From Streptomyces sp. 2114.4 (GTDB lineage: Bacteria > Actinomycetota > Actinomycetes > Streptomycetales > Streptomycetaceae), in NCBI RefSeq assembly GCF_900187385.1, contig NZ_FYEY01000001.1:1612001-1676000 (forward strand): a stretch of DNA of 64,000 nucleotides, written 5' to 3'. Positions 56,246 through 64,000 of this stretch are shown piece by piece. The notes below the pieces were generated by a model, which saw only the letters and a list, made by a program, of their open reading frames with translations, made no database searches and was not told where the DNA came from. Each line of letters opens with the position of its first letter. Within the stretch, counting starts at the first letter, position 1. The position numbers and the translations under genes were made by a program.

Positions 56246-57910
56246 ATGGGGCCGGAAGCGAAGATCGAAGCCGAGATCACGGTGCGCAGGGCACTGGAGC
56301 TGCCCGCGCTGCGACGCGGTCTGCCGGAGGTCCTGGCAGGCGAGGACCGGCTGGACCGTCCGGTGCGCTGGGTGCACGCGGGCGAGGTGCCGCATATCGC
56401 CTCGCTGCTCAAGGGCGGCGAGCTGCTGCTGACCACCGGGCTCGGACTGGGGGCCCGGCCGTCCGAACAGCGCGCCTTCATCCGTAAGCTCGCGGACCGC
56501 GAGATCGCCGCTCTCGTCGTGGAGCTGGGCTCCCGTTTCGCGTCCCTGCCGGCCGCGCTGGTCGACGCCGCGCGGGACTGCGGACTGCCGCTGATCCAGC
56601 TGCACCGCGAGGTCCCGTACGTCACGGTCACCGAAGCGATCCACACCGAGATCATCAACAGCCACTATGCGCTGCTGCGGCGCGCCGACGAGGTCCTGCG
56701 ACGCTGCACGGATGTGCTGCTGCGGGGCGGCGGCGCTCCCGAGGTGCTGCGGCTGCTGGCCGTCTTCACCGGCAACCCGCTCTGCCTGGAGGCCCCCGAC
56801 GGCAGCCCGCTCTACGCGGCGGGGCCGGACGCCGACGAGGGCCCGGCGGACGCCGACCCGCTGCTGGCCTGGGAGGGCCTGCGCGACACCGGCGTACGCA
56901 TCGACGTTCCCGGATGGGGGTCCCCCCGCTCGAGCGGAGCCGAGAGTGGGGGAGGCCCCGGCCCGGACGCGGTCCGCGCCCGGCTCGTCCTGCTGCCCGT
57001 CAACGCGCCCTTGGCGCCGGTGCACCGGATCGCCGCCGAGCGCGCGGCCGACCTGCTGGCCGTCGTCATGCTCCAGTCCCGCCAGGAGGAAGTGCTCGCC
57101 GCCCGTGGCCGCGGCGACTTCCTCGCCGACCTGGCGGAGGGCCGGATCTCCGCCGCCGAGGCGCCCGGCCAGGCCCGTCTGCTGGGCTTCCGCCCCGGCA
57201 CGGACCCCGTGCTCCCGGTGGTGATGCGGCTGCCCGCCGGCCTCCCCTCCCCCGGCAGCTGGGCGCTGCTCGCCCAGGCGCTGCGCGAGGAACTTGCCGC
57301 CCTCGGAGTGCCCGTGCTCCTCGGCGTACGCCCCGTGGAGGGCCGGGTCCCGATGCTCATCGCGCTGCGCGCGGGCCAGGACCGCGATGCGCTCGCCGAC
57401 CGGATCGCCGACGCGCTGCGCGCCGGAGTCGTCCGCACCGGCCTGGACCGGCCGGCCGCACACCGTCCGGTGGTCGTGGTCGGCACACCGGGCGACTGGG
57501 CGGCGGCGGGCCCCGGCCTGCGGCATGTCACGGAGGCGGCGGCCGCGGCCCAGGGGCTGCCGGAAGCGCCCTGGTACGACGCGCGCCGCCTGGACATCGA
57601 GCTGCTGCTGTGGCGGATGCGTGAGCACGGCGAGCAGGGGGTGCTCAGCGACTTCGTGGAGCGCGCCATCGGGCCGCTGCTCGCCCACGACCGTGGTGCC
57701 CGTCAGCCGCTGCTGCCGACGCTGGAGGCCTATCTGGCCAGCGCGGGCCGCAAGGCGGAAACGGCCCGCGACCTGAATGTGAACCGGCAGACGCTGTACG
57801 ACCGGCTGGCCCGTATCGCTCAGCTGCTGGGCACGGACCTGGACGATCCGCAGACGGTCCTGGGCCTGCGCCTGGCCCTGCGCGCCAGGCGCCATACGGA
57901 CACGCCGTAA
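56246..57910 (+). CDS. PucR-family transcriptional regulator
   Basis: 554 residues. N-terminal PucR domain (VRRALELPALRRGLPEVLAGEDRLDRPVRWVHAGEVPHIASLLKGGELLLTTGLGLG), a middle GGDEF-like region, and a C-terminal HTH_30 (AYLASAGRKAETARDLNVNRQTLYDRLARIAQLLG). Such proteins regulate purine or amino-acid degradation; the target is not adjacent. A palindromic repeat is inserted in frame at 56915-56953. ATG 56246 has only AGG upstream. It lies 123 bases after the LacI gene with no terminator seen. Confidence 0.9.
   Translation: MGPEAKIEAEITVRRALELPALRRGLPEVLAGEDRLDRPVRWVHAGEVPHIASLLKGGELLLTTGLGLGARPSEQRAFIRKLADREIAALVVELGSRFASLPAALVDAARDCGLPLIQLHREVPYVTVTEAIHTEIINSHYALLRRADEVLRRCTDVLLRGGGAPEVLRLLAVFTGNPLCLEAPDGSPLYAAGPDADEGPADADPLLAWEGLRDTGVRIDVPGWGSPRSSGAESGGGPGPDAVRARLVLLPVNAPLAPVHRIAAERAADLLAVVMLQSRQEEVLAARGRGDFLADLAEGRISAAEAPGQARLLGFRPGTDPVLPVVMRLPAGLPSPGSWALLAQALREELAALGVPVLLGVRPVEGRVPMLIALRAGQDRDALADRIADALRAGVVRTGLDRPAAHRPVVVVGTPGDWAAAGPGLRHVTEAAAAAQGLPEAPWYDARRLDIELLLWRMREHGEQGVLSDFVERAIGPLLAHDRGARQPLLPTLEAYLASAGRKAETARDLNVNRQTLYDRLARIAQLLGTDLDDPQTVLGLRLALRARRHTDTP
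56915..56953. repeat. Interspersed palindromic repeat inserted in frame in the pucR-like gene
   Basis: Begins TGGGGGTCCCCCCGCTCGAG and ends GAGAGTGGGGGA. GCTC-GAGC lies in the middle, and the flanking GGGGGTCCCCC folds on itself. Length about 39 bases = 13 codons, encoding WGSPRSSGAESGG. The sequence is of a type I recognise as common in Streptomyces intergenic DNA. Confidence 0.7.
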
Positions 57911-57989
57911 CGGGCGGCGGGCCCGGACACATCCGGCGGCGCCCGGCCGTGCCCGGCCGCCGCGATACCTCGATGCCGCGACGCCTCGG

Positions 57990-59153
57990 CTACGCCGGCT
58001 GATTCGGCTGGGTCAGTTCGTCGTAGACGCTGAGGACCTGGGTGACGGTGTCGTTCTCGCTGGGCCAGCCGGCGGCTTGGGTACGGCCCGCCGCGACGAG
58101 TGCCTCCCGCCGCACCGGGTCGGCGAGGAGCGCGAGCACCGTACGGGCCAGGGCGGCGGCATCGCCGTAAGGCACCAGTTCCGCGGCGCGGCCGACCAGT
58201 TCGCGGGTGCCTCCGGTGTCGGTGGCGACCAGCGGCACCCCGGCGCGCAGCGCCTCCTGGGCGATCAGCGAGCGGGCCTCCCACCTGCTGGGCAGCACCA
58301 CCAGGTCGGCGGCGGCGAGGAGTTCGGGCACATCGTCGCGGCGCCCGAGCAACTGGACCGGCAACTGCTCGGCGTCGATCCGCCGCTGCAGTGCCGCCCG
58401 CTGCTCGCCCTCCCCCGCGATGGCGACCAGCGGCTGCGGGTCGAGCGCGCACCAGGCATGCGCCGCGTCCAACAGGAGGTCATGCCCCTGGCTCGGGTCG
58501 AGACGGCCGACCGCGAGCAGCAACGGGCGGTCCACCGCGCCCAGTTCGGCCCGCTCCTTGCGGAACATCCGGTCGTGGTTCCCGGGCTCGTCCGGAGCGC
58601 CGGCCGACCGGGGGCGGGGAATCGCGACCGGCGCGAGCCGTGCATCACGCGCGCCCCGCTCACGCGCCCGGTCCACCAGGTCGGAGCACACCCCCAGCAC
58701 GACGGCCGCCGCCCGCGCCACCCTCCGCTCCATCAGATGCGTCAGCCCGGCCCGCGCGCCCTCGATGTGGGCCTTGGTGTGCCAGGTGATGACCAGGGGG
58801 ACCCGCCGCCCGCCCCGGGGGCCGCGCAGTCCGCGCAACGCCATCGAGGCACGCAGTCCGGCCCGCAGACCGTGCGCATGCACGAGGTCGGCATCCCAGC
58901 AGGCGCTGCGCAGCGAGGCCACGCTCGCCGGATCCGTGCGCGGAGGGACATGCACGAACCGCGCGCCCGCGCCGGTGAAGTCGTAGGCCTCCTCGGATTC
59001 CGGGGTGGCGCAGACGGTCACCCGCACCCCGCGGGCGACGAGCCCTTCGGCCAGCGAGCGGACGTGCGCGGCGCTGCCGGCGCTGCCGTGCCCCAGCACC
59101 TGGACCGTGCGCAGCGGCGACAGCCCGTGCGCCGAGGTCGGGGTGCTGATCAC
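57990..59153 (-). CDS. GT4-family glycosyltransferase
   Basis: 387 residues. GTG 59153 follows AGGAG at about 10 nt. GT-B fold: RTVQVLGHGSAGSAAHVRSLAEGLVARGVRVTVC (N-domain), DLVHAHGLRAGLRASMAL, RPLLLAVGRLDPSQGHDLLLDAAHAW (donor domain), and EARSLIAQEALRAGVPLVATDTGGTREL, the E-x7-E region. It is likely to transfer a hexose to a lipid-linked or wall precursor (inference from neighbours). Upstream 59154-59620 separates it from the MraY-like gene. Confidence 0.9.
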   Translation of the reverse strand: MISTPTSAHGLSPLRTVQVLGHGSAGSAAHVRSLAEGLVARGVRVTVCATPESEEAYDFTGAGARFVHVPPRTDPASVASLRSACWDADLVHAHGLRAGLRASMALRGLRGPRGGRRVPLVITWHTKAHIEGARAGLTHLMERRVARAAAVVLGVCSDLVDRARERGARDARLAPVAIPRPRSAGAPDEPGNHDRMFRKERAELGAVDRPLLLAVGRLDPSQGHDLLLDAAHAWCALDPQPLVAIAGEGEQRAALQRRIDAEQLPVQLLGRRDDVPELLAAADLVVLPSRWEARSLIAQEALRAGVPLVATDTGGTRELVGRAAELVPYGDAAALARTVLALLADPVRREALVAAGRTQAAGWPSENDTVTQVLSVYDELTQPNQPA

Positions 59154-59620
59154 GTGGTCGGGGCTCCTGGGTCGGGGGCGGGACGGGCCGTACCGGCGAG
59201 TCGGTCCGTGTGCTGCGGGGTGCCGCGACGCGGACGAGCGGCCGCCCGCCTGTCCGGCGGACGGGCAGGACGGGTCGAGCACGCCCGACAGGACGGGCGA
59301 GCACACCCGCGCCTGCGCACCGCGCCCAGGATGCCAGCCCGGCGATGTCAATTCGGCACCGTCAGCCCGCCGTTCCGGTGGGAAGTCTCACCCCGGCACC
59401 CACCAGATCACCCACATGGGCGACAAACTGCCCGCGCGGATTAACGGCTCGTTCGAGTGAGTCCGCTTCCCGTAGTGCGCCTGCGCCACGGCAAGGGGCG
59501 CGTACGCCGTCGGCCGGAGCGCATGGGGTGTGGCCGGATCGGCGAGCTGACGGAGGTGGTGGCGCTCGGGAGGTCCGGGGGCTCCGGCCCCTCCTCCCCG
59601 GCGGCCCCTCCCCCGCGGAC
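59154..59620 (-). other. 467-base region without a clear gene
   Basis: Contains GGCAGGACGGGTCGAGCACGCCC and a second GACAGGACGGGCGAGCACAC (near 59265 and 59287), a degenerate direct repeat. Less GC-rich around 59410-59460. Short frames here have no ribosome sites. It should include the promoter of the GT4 gene. Confidence 0.4.
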
Positions 59621-60412
59621 TCAGACCGCCGCTGCCGCCCGGCTGACGCGGTCCCCCGCGGCCGCGGCGGCGACCAGCGCCGCGGCGTGTGCGGCCAGTC
59701 CCCGGCGGCCGTTGCCCGTGACGATGGCGAGGCCGAGCGCCGCGCCGAGGGCGTGCGCCCCGGAGTCCCCGATCATCGTGCGCTCCCCGAGGTCATCGCC
59801 GATGACGGCCGCCGCGGCCCCCATGGGCGCCGCCGACAGCGGACCCGCCGGACCGCGGCGCAGCAGTCCGGGCGCTCCGATGGCCAAGACGGCGCCGGCC
59901 GCCCGGCCCGGCCGGACGTCCAGGAGGTTCACCAGGTGGGCCGAGCCCGCGATCACCACACCGGCCAGGAGCTTGTCGGCCGGACGTTCCTTGAGGAGGG
60001 CCCCCGCCGCGAGCCCCGCGGCGCCGATCCCGAACAGCTTCACGGCGCCGCTGGTGACTTCCTTGTCCCGGAGTGCCGAAAGATGCGCCCGGAATCCTCG
60101 GCGGGGGTCCTCCGCGCCGAACACGTCGTCGTACGCCCCGCAGCCCCCGGCGGCCAGTACTGCCAGCGCCGTGGCGGCCCGGGTCCGGGCGGGCAGCCCC
60201 GGTGCGGTGGCGGCGGCGAGCGCGGTACCGGTGGCCGTGGCGAGCCCGGCGTGCAGATCGACGATCCGGCCGGCGTAGTTCTTCCGCTCCCACCGGGCGG
60301 CACCACCCGGCGGCCGCTTCCGGAGTGCCGTATACGCGGCCCTGCTCACCCCTGCCGCCCCCAGGAGGACCGAGATCCGCCCCCGCACCCTGGTACCTGC
60401 CACCGCCACCAT
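59621..60412 (-). CDS. MraY/WecA-like polyprenyl-phosphate glycosyl-1-phosphate transferase homologue
   Basis: 263 residues, shorter than MraY (~350), with about seven membrane segments. Conserved superfamily elements: GGCGAYDDVFGAEDPRRGFRAHL (the DD pair), the GAVKLFG segment, HLVNLLDVRPGRA (NxxNxxDGxxG equivalent) and MIGDSGAHALGAALGLAI (GDxGxxxLG). ATG 60412 follows GGAGGGGAG. It would load a sugar-phosphate onto a lipid carrier. Lies 57 bases after the LCP gene in the same direction. Confidence 0.8.
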   Translation of the reverse strand: MVAVAGTRVRGRISVLLGAAGVSRAAYTALRKRPPGGAARWERKNYAGRIVDLHAGLATATGTALAAATAPGLPARTRAATALAVLAAGGCGAYDDVFGAEDPRRGFRAHLSALRDKEVTSGAVKLFGIGAAGLAAGALLKERPADKLLAGVVIAGSAHLVNLLDVRPGRAAGAVLAIGAPGLLRRGPAGPLSAAPMGAAAAVIGDDLGERTMIGDSGAHALGAALGLAIVTGNGRRGLAAHAAALVAAAAAGDRVSRAAAAV

Positions 60413-60469
60413 GCCGCTCCCCTCCGCCCGGCACCGTGCCGCGCTCAACTGCCGTCACCCTAGAGCGCT

Positions 60470-61693
60470 TCACCCGTTACCCGGCGGACGGGACGGCCCC
60501 TGCCGGCCCTTCGCCCCGGCCGTCACCGGCTGATCGTCGTGCAGTGCCGCGAAGAGCTTCTTCGCCCGCGGTACGTCCCACTTCACCGCACTGCCCTTGG
60601 GGGTCTTGAAGCTGAGGCTGGAGACGGGCACACGGACGCGGGCGCCGTTGCCGGCCGAAACGCTCTTCATCGCTTCGAAGAGCGAGGTGAGGTTCCACAG
60701 GCTCATGCTCTTGTCGACGATGAGCGTGTCGAGGCCCGCGTTCATGGTGGGGTAGATCTTGGACGGGTTGAGCAGGGTGCCGGGGGTGGCCGCCTTGCGG
60801 GAGAGTGCGGCCAGGAATTTCTGCTGGTTCCGGCTGCGGCCGAGGTCGCCCTGGGCCTCTTGGTGGCGCTGGCGGACGAACGCGAGCGCGGCGCGGCCGT
60901 CGAGCCTGTGGCAGCCCTTGGTGAGGTTTTCGCCGGACTTTTCGTCCTTGACGGCCTTGTCCAGGCACATCGGCACTCCGCCGACCGCGTCCACGATGCC
61001 GACGAAGCCCGCGAAGCCGATCTCCGTGTAATGCCCGATCTGCAGGCCCGTGTTGTGCTCGATGGTCCGTACGAGCAGTTCGGGGCCGCCACGGGAGAAC
61101 GCCGCGTTCAGCTTGTCCTTCGACGCGGCGTAGTGCTTGCCGGTCTCGGGGCGGGTGTAGGGCGGGATGGTCACCCAGGAGTCGCGGGGCAGGCTCATCA
61201 TGGTGGTGCCGTGGGCGCCGGTGTGCAGCAGGATCATCGAGTCGGTGCGGCGGCCCGCGTCGGCCGAGCCGCCGGTGTGCAGGTCCTTGAGCTGCTTTCC
61301 GGACAGGCCCTGGCGGCTGTCGGAGCCCACGATCAGATAGTTGACACCCTTGCCCGGCGCCGGCCGGTCGGCGAGCTTGCCGAGGTCGACGTCGCGCTCC
61401 AGCTTGGTGTCGGCCCAGGTGTAGGTGCCGACGGAGGCGAGCAGGGTCACGGCGATCAGGAGGCCCGAGAGCCGCAGGATGCGGCGGCGCCAGGTGGGGC
61501 GGGTGGCCGCGGGCCGGGTGCTCCTGCGTACGGGCCCACCGCGCCTGCCGTACGGGCCGGGCAGCCGTGGCTCGGTGACCGGCTGCGGTGGAGACGGGTC
61601 GTGCTGCCGCACCCGCCCCGCGGCGGGATGCCCCGGCTGCCCCGCACCACCGTAACGGTGGGCGTCAGGAACCCCGGGCGGCCAGTCACTCAT
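60470..61693 (-). CDS. LytR-CpsA-Psr (LCP) family glycopolymer transferase
   Basis: 407 residues. Pro/Arg-rich cytoplasmic N-terminus (~65 residues), one membrane segment (LSGLLIAVTLLASVGTYTW), then the LCP domain: YLIVGSDSRQGLSG, DAGRRTDSMILLHTG, MMSLPRDSWVTIP (conserved Arg-Asp), DKLNAAFSRGGPELLVRTIE, and ALAFVRQRH. It attaches lipid-carried polymers to peptidoglycan on the outer face. Start ATG 61693 has a poor ribosome site. It follows the GT2 gene after 97 bases. Confidence 0.93.
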   Translation of the reverse strand: MSDWPPGVPDAHRYGGAGQPGHPAAGRVRQHDPSPPQPVTEPRLPGPYGRRGGPVRRSTRPAATRPTWRRRILRLSGLLIAVTLLASVGTYTWADTKLERDVDLGKLADRPAPGKGVNYLIVGSDSRQGLSGKQLKDLHTGGSADAGRRTDSMILLHTGAHGTTMMSLPRDSWVTIPPYTRPETGKHYAASKDKLNAAFSRGGPELLVRTIEHNTGLQIGHYTEIGFAGFVGIVDAVGGVPMCLDKAVKDEKSGENLTKGCHRLDGRAALAFVRQRHQEAQGDLGRSRNQQKFLAALSRKAATPGTLLNPSKIYPTMNAGLDTLIVDKSMSLWNLTSLFEAMKSVSAGNGARVRVPVSSLSFKTPKGSAVKWDVPRAKKLFAALHDDQPVTAGAKGRQGPSRPPGNG

Positions 61694-61790
61694 GGGCGGA
61701 CAGTCTGCATGCTCACGTGACCTTCACCAAATATTCCGCCATTCCGCACCACCGGAATGGCATCCAGAGGGGAGAAAGCGGACTCTGCGG

Positions 61791-63887
61791 TCACCTCGAC
61801 TTCAGCCTCCGGTACGCTACCGGCTGCCCGAGCTGCTGTGCGGCCGTGCCCGAGCGGTGCATCCGGTGCCACTTCAGGCGGGTGCCGAGCAGGAAGGCCA
61901 CCACGGACTGGATCACGACGAGATACATCAGCTGCCGGTAGACCAGGAGCTGGAACGGCATTGCCCACAGCGACCGCAGCTTCTCCCCGTCCAGTCGCAG
62001 CGCATATCCGGCACAGAGCAACTGCACGAGCAGGAAGCCGCACCAGACGCCGGCCGACTGCCAGGGACCGAGGAAGAGCAGCCCGTACAGCGCGAAGACG
62101 TCGACGACCGGCGCGAACAGCGGCAGCGCGACCTGGAACAGGACGAGGTAGCTCAGTCCGCGGCGGCCGGAGCGCCCGGCCGGACCCCTCTGCACGACGA
62201 CCCCTCTGTGCTTCCACATCGCCTGGATCGTGCCGTAGCACCAGCGGTAGCGCTGCCGCCACAGCTGCCGCAGCGAGGTGGGCACCTCGGTCCAGGCGAT
62301 CGCGGACTCCTCGTACAGCACCCGCCAGCCCGCCTGCCACAGGGCCATCGTCAGGTCGGTGTCCTCGGCGAGGGTGTCCTCGCTGACGCCGCCGACGCCC
62401 ATCAGCGCATCCCGGCGGAAGGCCCCGATGGCTCCGGGGACCGTCGGCATGCACTCCAGCACCTCGAACATCCGCCGGTCGAGGTTGAACCCGAAGACAT
62501 ACTCCAGGTGCTGCCACCTGCCCAGCAGGCGACGGCGGTTGCCGACCTTGGTGTTGCCGCTGACCGCCCCCACCGCCGGGTGGGCGAGCGGCTGGATGAG
62601 GTGGTGGATGGCGTCCGGTTCGAAGACGGTGTCGGCGTCGACCATGACCACGATCTCGTACCGCGCATGGGCCAGTCCCGTATTGAGGGCGGCCGCCTTG
62701 CCCGCATTGGCCTGGCGGATCACCCGCACCCGCGGATCGCCGATCCGGGCCGCGATGTCCGCCGTACCGTCCGACGACCCGTCGTCGATCACGATGATCT
62801 GCAGCTGCCGGTGGGTCGAGGCGAGCAGCGAACGGAGGGTGGACTCGATACCCGCCGCTTCGTTGTACGCGGGGACCAGCACCGTCACCGGGTCGGTGAC
62901 CTCCCGCAGCACGGTCGATCCGGGACGGATGCGGGTCAGCCGCCGGACGTGGGTACGGGCGAAGAACACCAGCATCGCCAGCCGCAGCAGCCCCAGTCCG
63001 CCCGCAACGGCGAGCACCCAGGCCATCGCGCTGATGAAGGCGTGTCCCAGGGCCTTGGCCCAGATCAGGGCCGTACCCGACCAGCGCTCGACACCGGAGG
63101 CCGGCTCGTCGGGCGAGGGCTGCCCGACCCCCGCCGTCACGGTGGTGAACCTGTCGGCCTTCGGGTTGTCGAGCAGTTCCTTGGTGCCCAGGTACGCGAG
63201 ATCGTTCTGGCCGAACTGCCGGATCACGCCCTGCGACGGATTGCGGAACCACCGGTCGGCGGCGACCAGGGTGTACCCCTCCGCGCCGGCCTTCCGGGCG
63301 GCCTTCCATTCGGCGCCGCACATGGTGTCCACCCCGGTGGTCTGCGGCAGCCGCAGCAGCTTGGTGTGGAGGCCCGCGCTGCCGGCCAGCACCTTCTGCG
63401 TGAGCGACTGCTCCAGTGAAGCGCGCAACGGCGAGGAGGCGCCCATGGCGGCGCCGGTGTAGGTGTTCGAGCCGATCTCATGGCCCTCGTCCCTGATCCG
63501 CCGCACCAGGTCCGGGTACTGGGCCGCCTGCGCGCCGCGGAGGAAGAACGTGGCGTGGGCGTGGTACTTGCGCAGCAGGTCGAGCAGCCGGGGTGTCCAT
63601 ACGGGGTCGGGCCCGCCGTCGTAGGTGAGCGCCACCGTACGGGCCGGCACCGCGGACGAGACCGCCTTGCCGTCATGGAACCGGAGCACCGGACCGCCCT
63701 TGTCCACGGACCTGGGCACGGGGCTGGTGCAGGCCTTGCGCGTCTTCGCGGCGTCCACCTCATGGGTGGTCCAGCCCTCGAAGAGCAGGGCGCCGAACAT
63801 CACCGGGAGGATCAGGAGCAGCAACAGCCAGTGCCCGCGCGGGTCGCGGGACCGCCGGTGCCGGGCCCGGTTCGCGCGGCGTCTCAC
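61791..63887 (-). CDS. GT2 processive glycosyltransferase fused to a degenerate NodB domain
   Basis: 698 residues. A signal-anchor (WLLLLLILPVMFGALLF), then a NodB-like domain (~80-270): ALTYDGGPDPVWTPRLLDLL has Asp90 but Gly91 in place of the metal-binding Asp, and EIGSNTYTGAA has Asn141/Gly145 in place of the H-x3-H ligands, so deacetylase activity is unlikely. After one or two membrane segments comes a complete GT2 domain: IIVIDDGSSDGT, VMVDADTVFEPDA, EDTDLTMALW and QRYRW, followed by membrane segments as in chitin/hyaluronan/cellulose-type synthases. GTG 63887 follows GGGGG. Confidence 0.9.
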   Translation of the reverse strand: MRRRANRARHRRSRDPRGHWLLLLLILPVMFGALLFEGWTTHEVDAAKTRKACTSPVPRSVDKGGPVLRFHDGKAVSSAVPARTVALTYDGGPDPVWTPRLLDLLRKYHAHATFFLRGAQAAQYPDLVRRIRDEGHEIGSNTYTGAAMGASSPLRASLEQSLTQKVLAGSAGLHTKLLRLPQTTGVDTMCGAEWKAARKAGAEGYTLVAADRWFRNPSQGVIRQFGQNDLAYLGTKELLDNPKADRFTTVTAGVGQPSPDEPASGVERWSGTALIWAKALGHAFISAMAWVLAVAGGLGLLRLAMLVFFARTHVRRLTRIRPGSTVLREVTDPVTVLVPAYNEAAGIESTLRSLLASTHRQLQIIVIDDGSSDGTADIAARIGDPRVRVIRQANAGKAAALNTGLAHARYEIVVMVDADTVFEPDAIHHLIQPLAHPAVGAVSGNTKVGNRRRLLGRWQHLEYVFGFNLDRRMFEVLECMPTVPGAIGAFRRDALMGVGGVSEDTLAEDTDLTMALWQAGWRVLYEESAIAWTEVPTSLRQLWRQRYRWCYGTIQAMWKHRGVVVQRGPAGRSGRRGLSYLVLFQVALPLFAPVVDVFALYGLLFLGPWQSAGVWCGFLLVQLLCAGYALRLDGEKLRSLWAMPFQLLVYRQLMYLVVIQSVVAFLLGTRLKWHRMHRSGTAAQQLGQPVAYRRLKSR

Positions 63888-64000
63888 ACGGCCCCCGGGG
63901 TGCGGCAGACCGATGTCGAGGGGGTGCGGCCACGGACGGCGGAGGTCCGGTACGGGGCGACTGTGACGGTAGCGAGCGGGTTTCGCGCGCCCTCCGCGCG
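63888..64000 (-). other. Upstream region of the GT2 gene
   Basis: No gene visible; the ribosome site of the GT2 gene and possibly its promoter. The window ends here. Confidence 0.3.

Overview
The window is from a Streptomyces chromosome. Base composition is very GC-rich throughout, third codon positions are almost always G or C, GTG and TTG starts are common, and the genes belong to families typical of the genus (subtilisin-inhibitor-like protein, streptogrisin proteases, SepF-like protein, TTG/GTG-started secreted enzymes, ParA/ScpAB cluster). From memory, much of the order resembles the SCO1734-SCO1777 part of the S. coelicolor core chromosome (LPMO, lipase, DNA polymerase Y/dnaE2, sepF-like, der-plsC-cmk-tyrA-aroH, scpAB-parA, ald, nudix, pyrG), with strain-specific insertions between the core blocks. 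That comparison was not computed.

Layout. 1-5 kb: the end of a SpoIIE-type phosphatase/kinase, a copper lytic polysaccharide monooxygenase with a sortase anchor, a TetR regulator, a secreted lipase and a flavin-binding PPOX-fold protein. 5-10 kb: a translesion pair, an ImuB-like Y-family protein translationally coupled to dnaE2, behind a near-consensus LexA (SOS) box. 10-12.3 kb: a tautomerase and a divergent SDR/TetR pair. 12.7-17 kb: a secreted protease-inhibitor protein facing two streptogrisin-type proteases, with a slipin between the proteases, followed by a decayed solute-binding-protein gene. 17.9-30 kb: sepF-like, glutaryl-CoA dehydrogenase, a DHA2 exporter, membrane mannosyltransferase-like and PAP2 proteins, a small I78 inhibitor, an orphan ctaD whose 3' end overlaps a WYL regulator, and a coupled glycosyltransferase pair. 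30.3-31.9 kb: a frameshifted Rpf-LysM gene and a conserved hypothetical gene.

32.4-36.9 kb is a leftward operon of core genes, aroH-tyrA-cmk-plsC-der, with 4-base start/stop overlaps. 37.1-39.8 kb holds nucleotidyltransferase and ADP-ribosylglycohydrolase genes. One nucleotidyltransferase is intact; the other and the glycohydrolase carry frameshifts and a stop codon, behind a striking 37-bp palindrome. 39.9-44.8 kb is a leftward chromosome-organisation cluster: parA, a ribbon-helix-helix protein in the place of parB, then scpA, scpB and an rRNA pseudouridine synthase. 45.2-51.2 kb: ald, a STAND-type NTPase with TPRs, a nudix hydrolase and pyrG.

51.6-57.9 kb: a GH15 enzyme, a Tat-exported GH64 beta-1,3-glucanase divergent from a LacI regulator with a perfect palindromic operator between them, and a PucR regulator. 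58-63.9 kb, all leftward: a GH-unrelated envelope set of one GT2 synthase fused to a NodB domain that has lost its metal ligands, an LCP ligase, a MraY/WecA-like transferase and a GT4 enzyme. These could together build and attach a cell-wall glycopolymer (inference). Short GC-rich palindromic repeats have inserted in frame into at least three genes (dnaE2, the GH64 gene and pucR-like).
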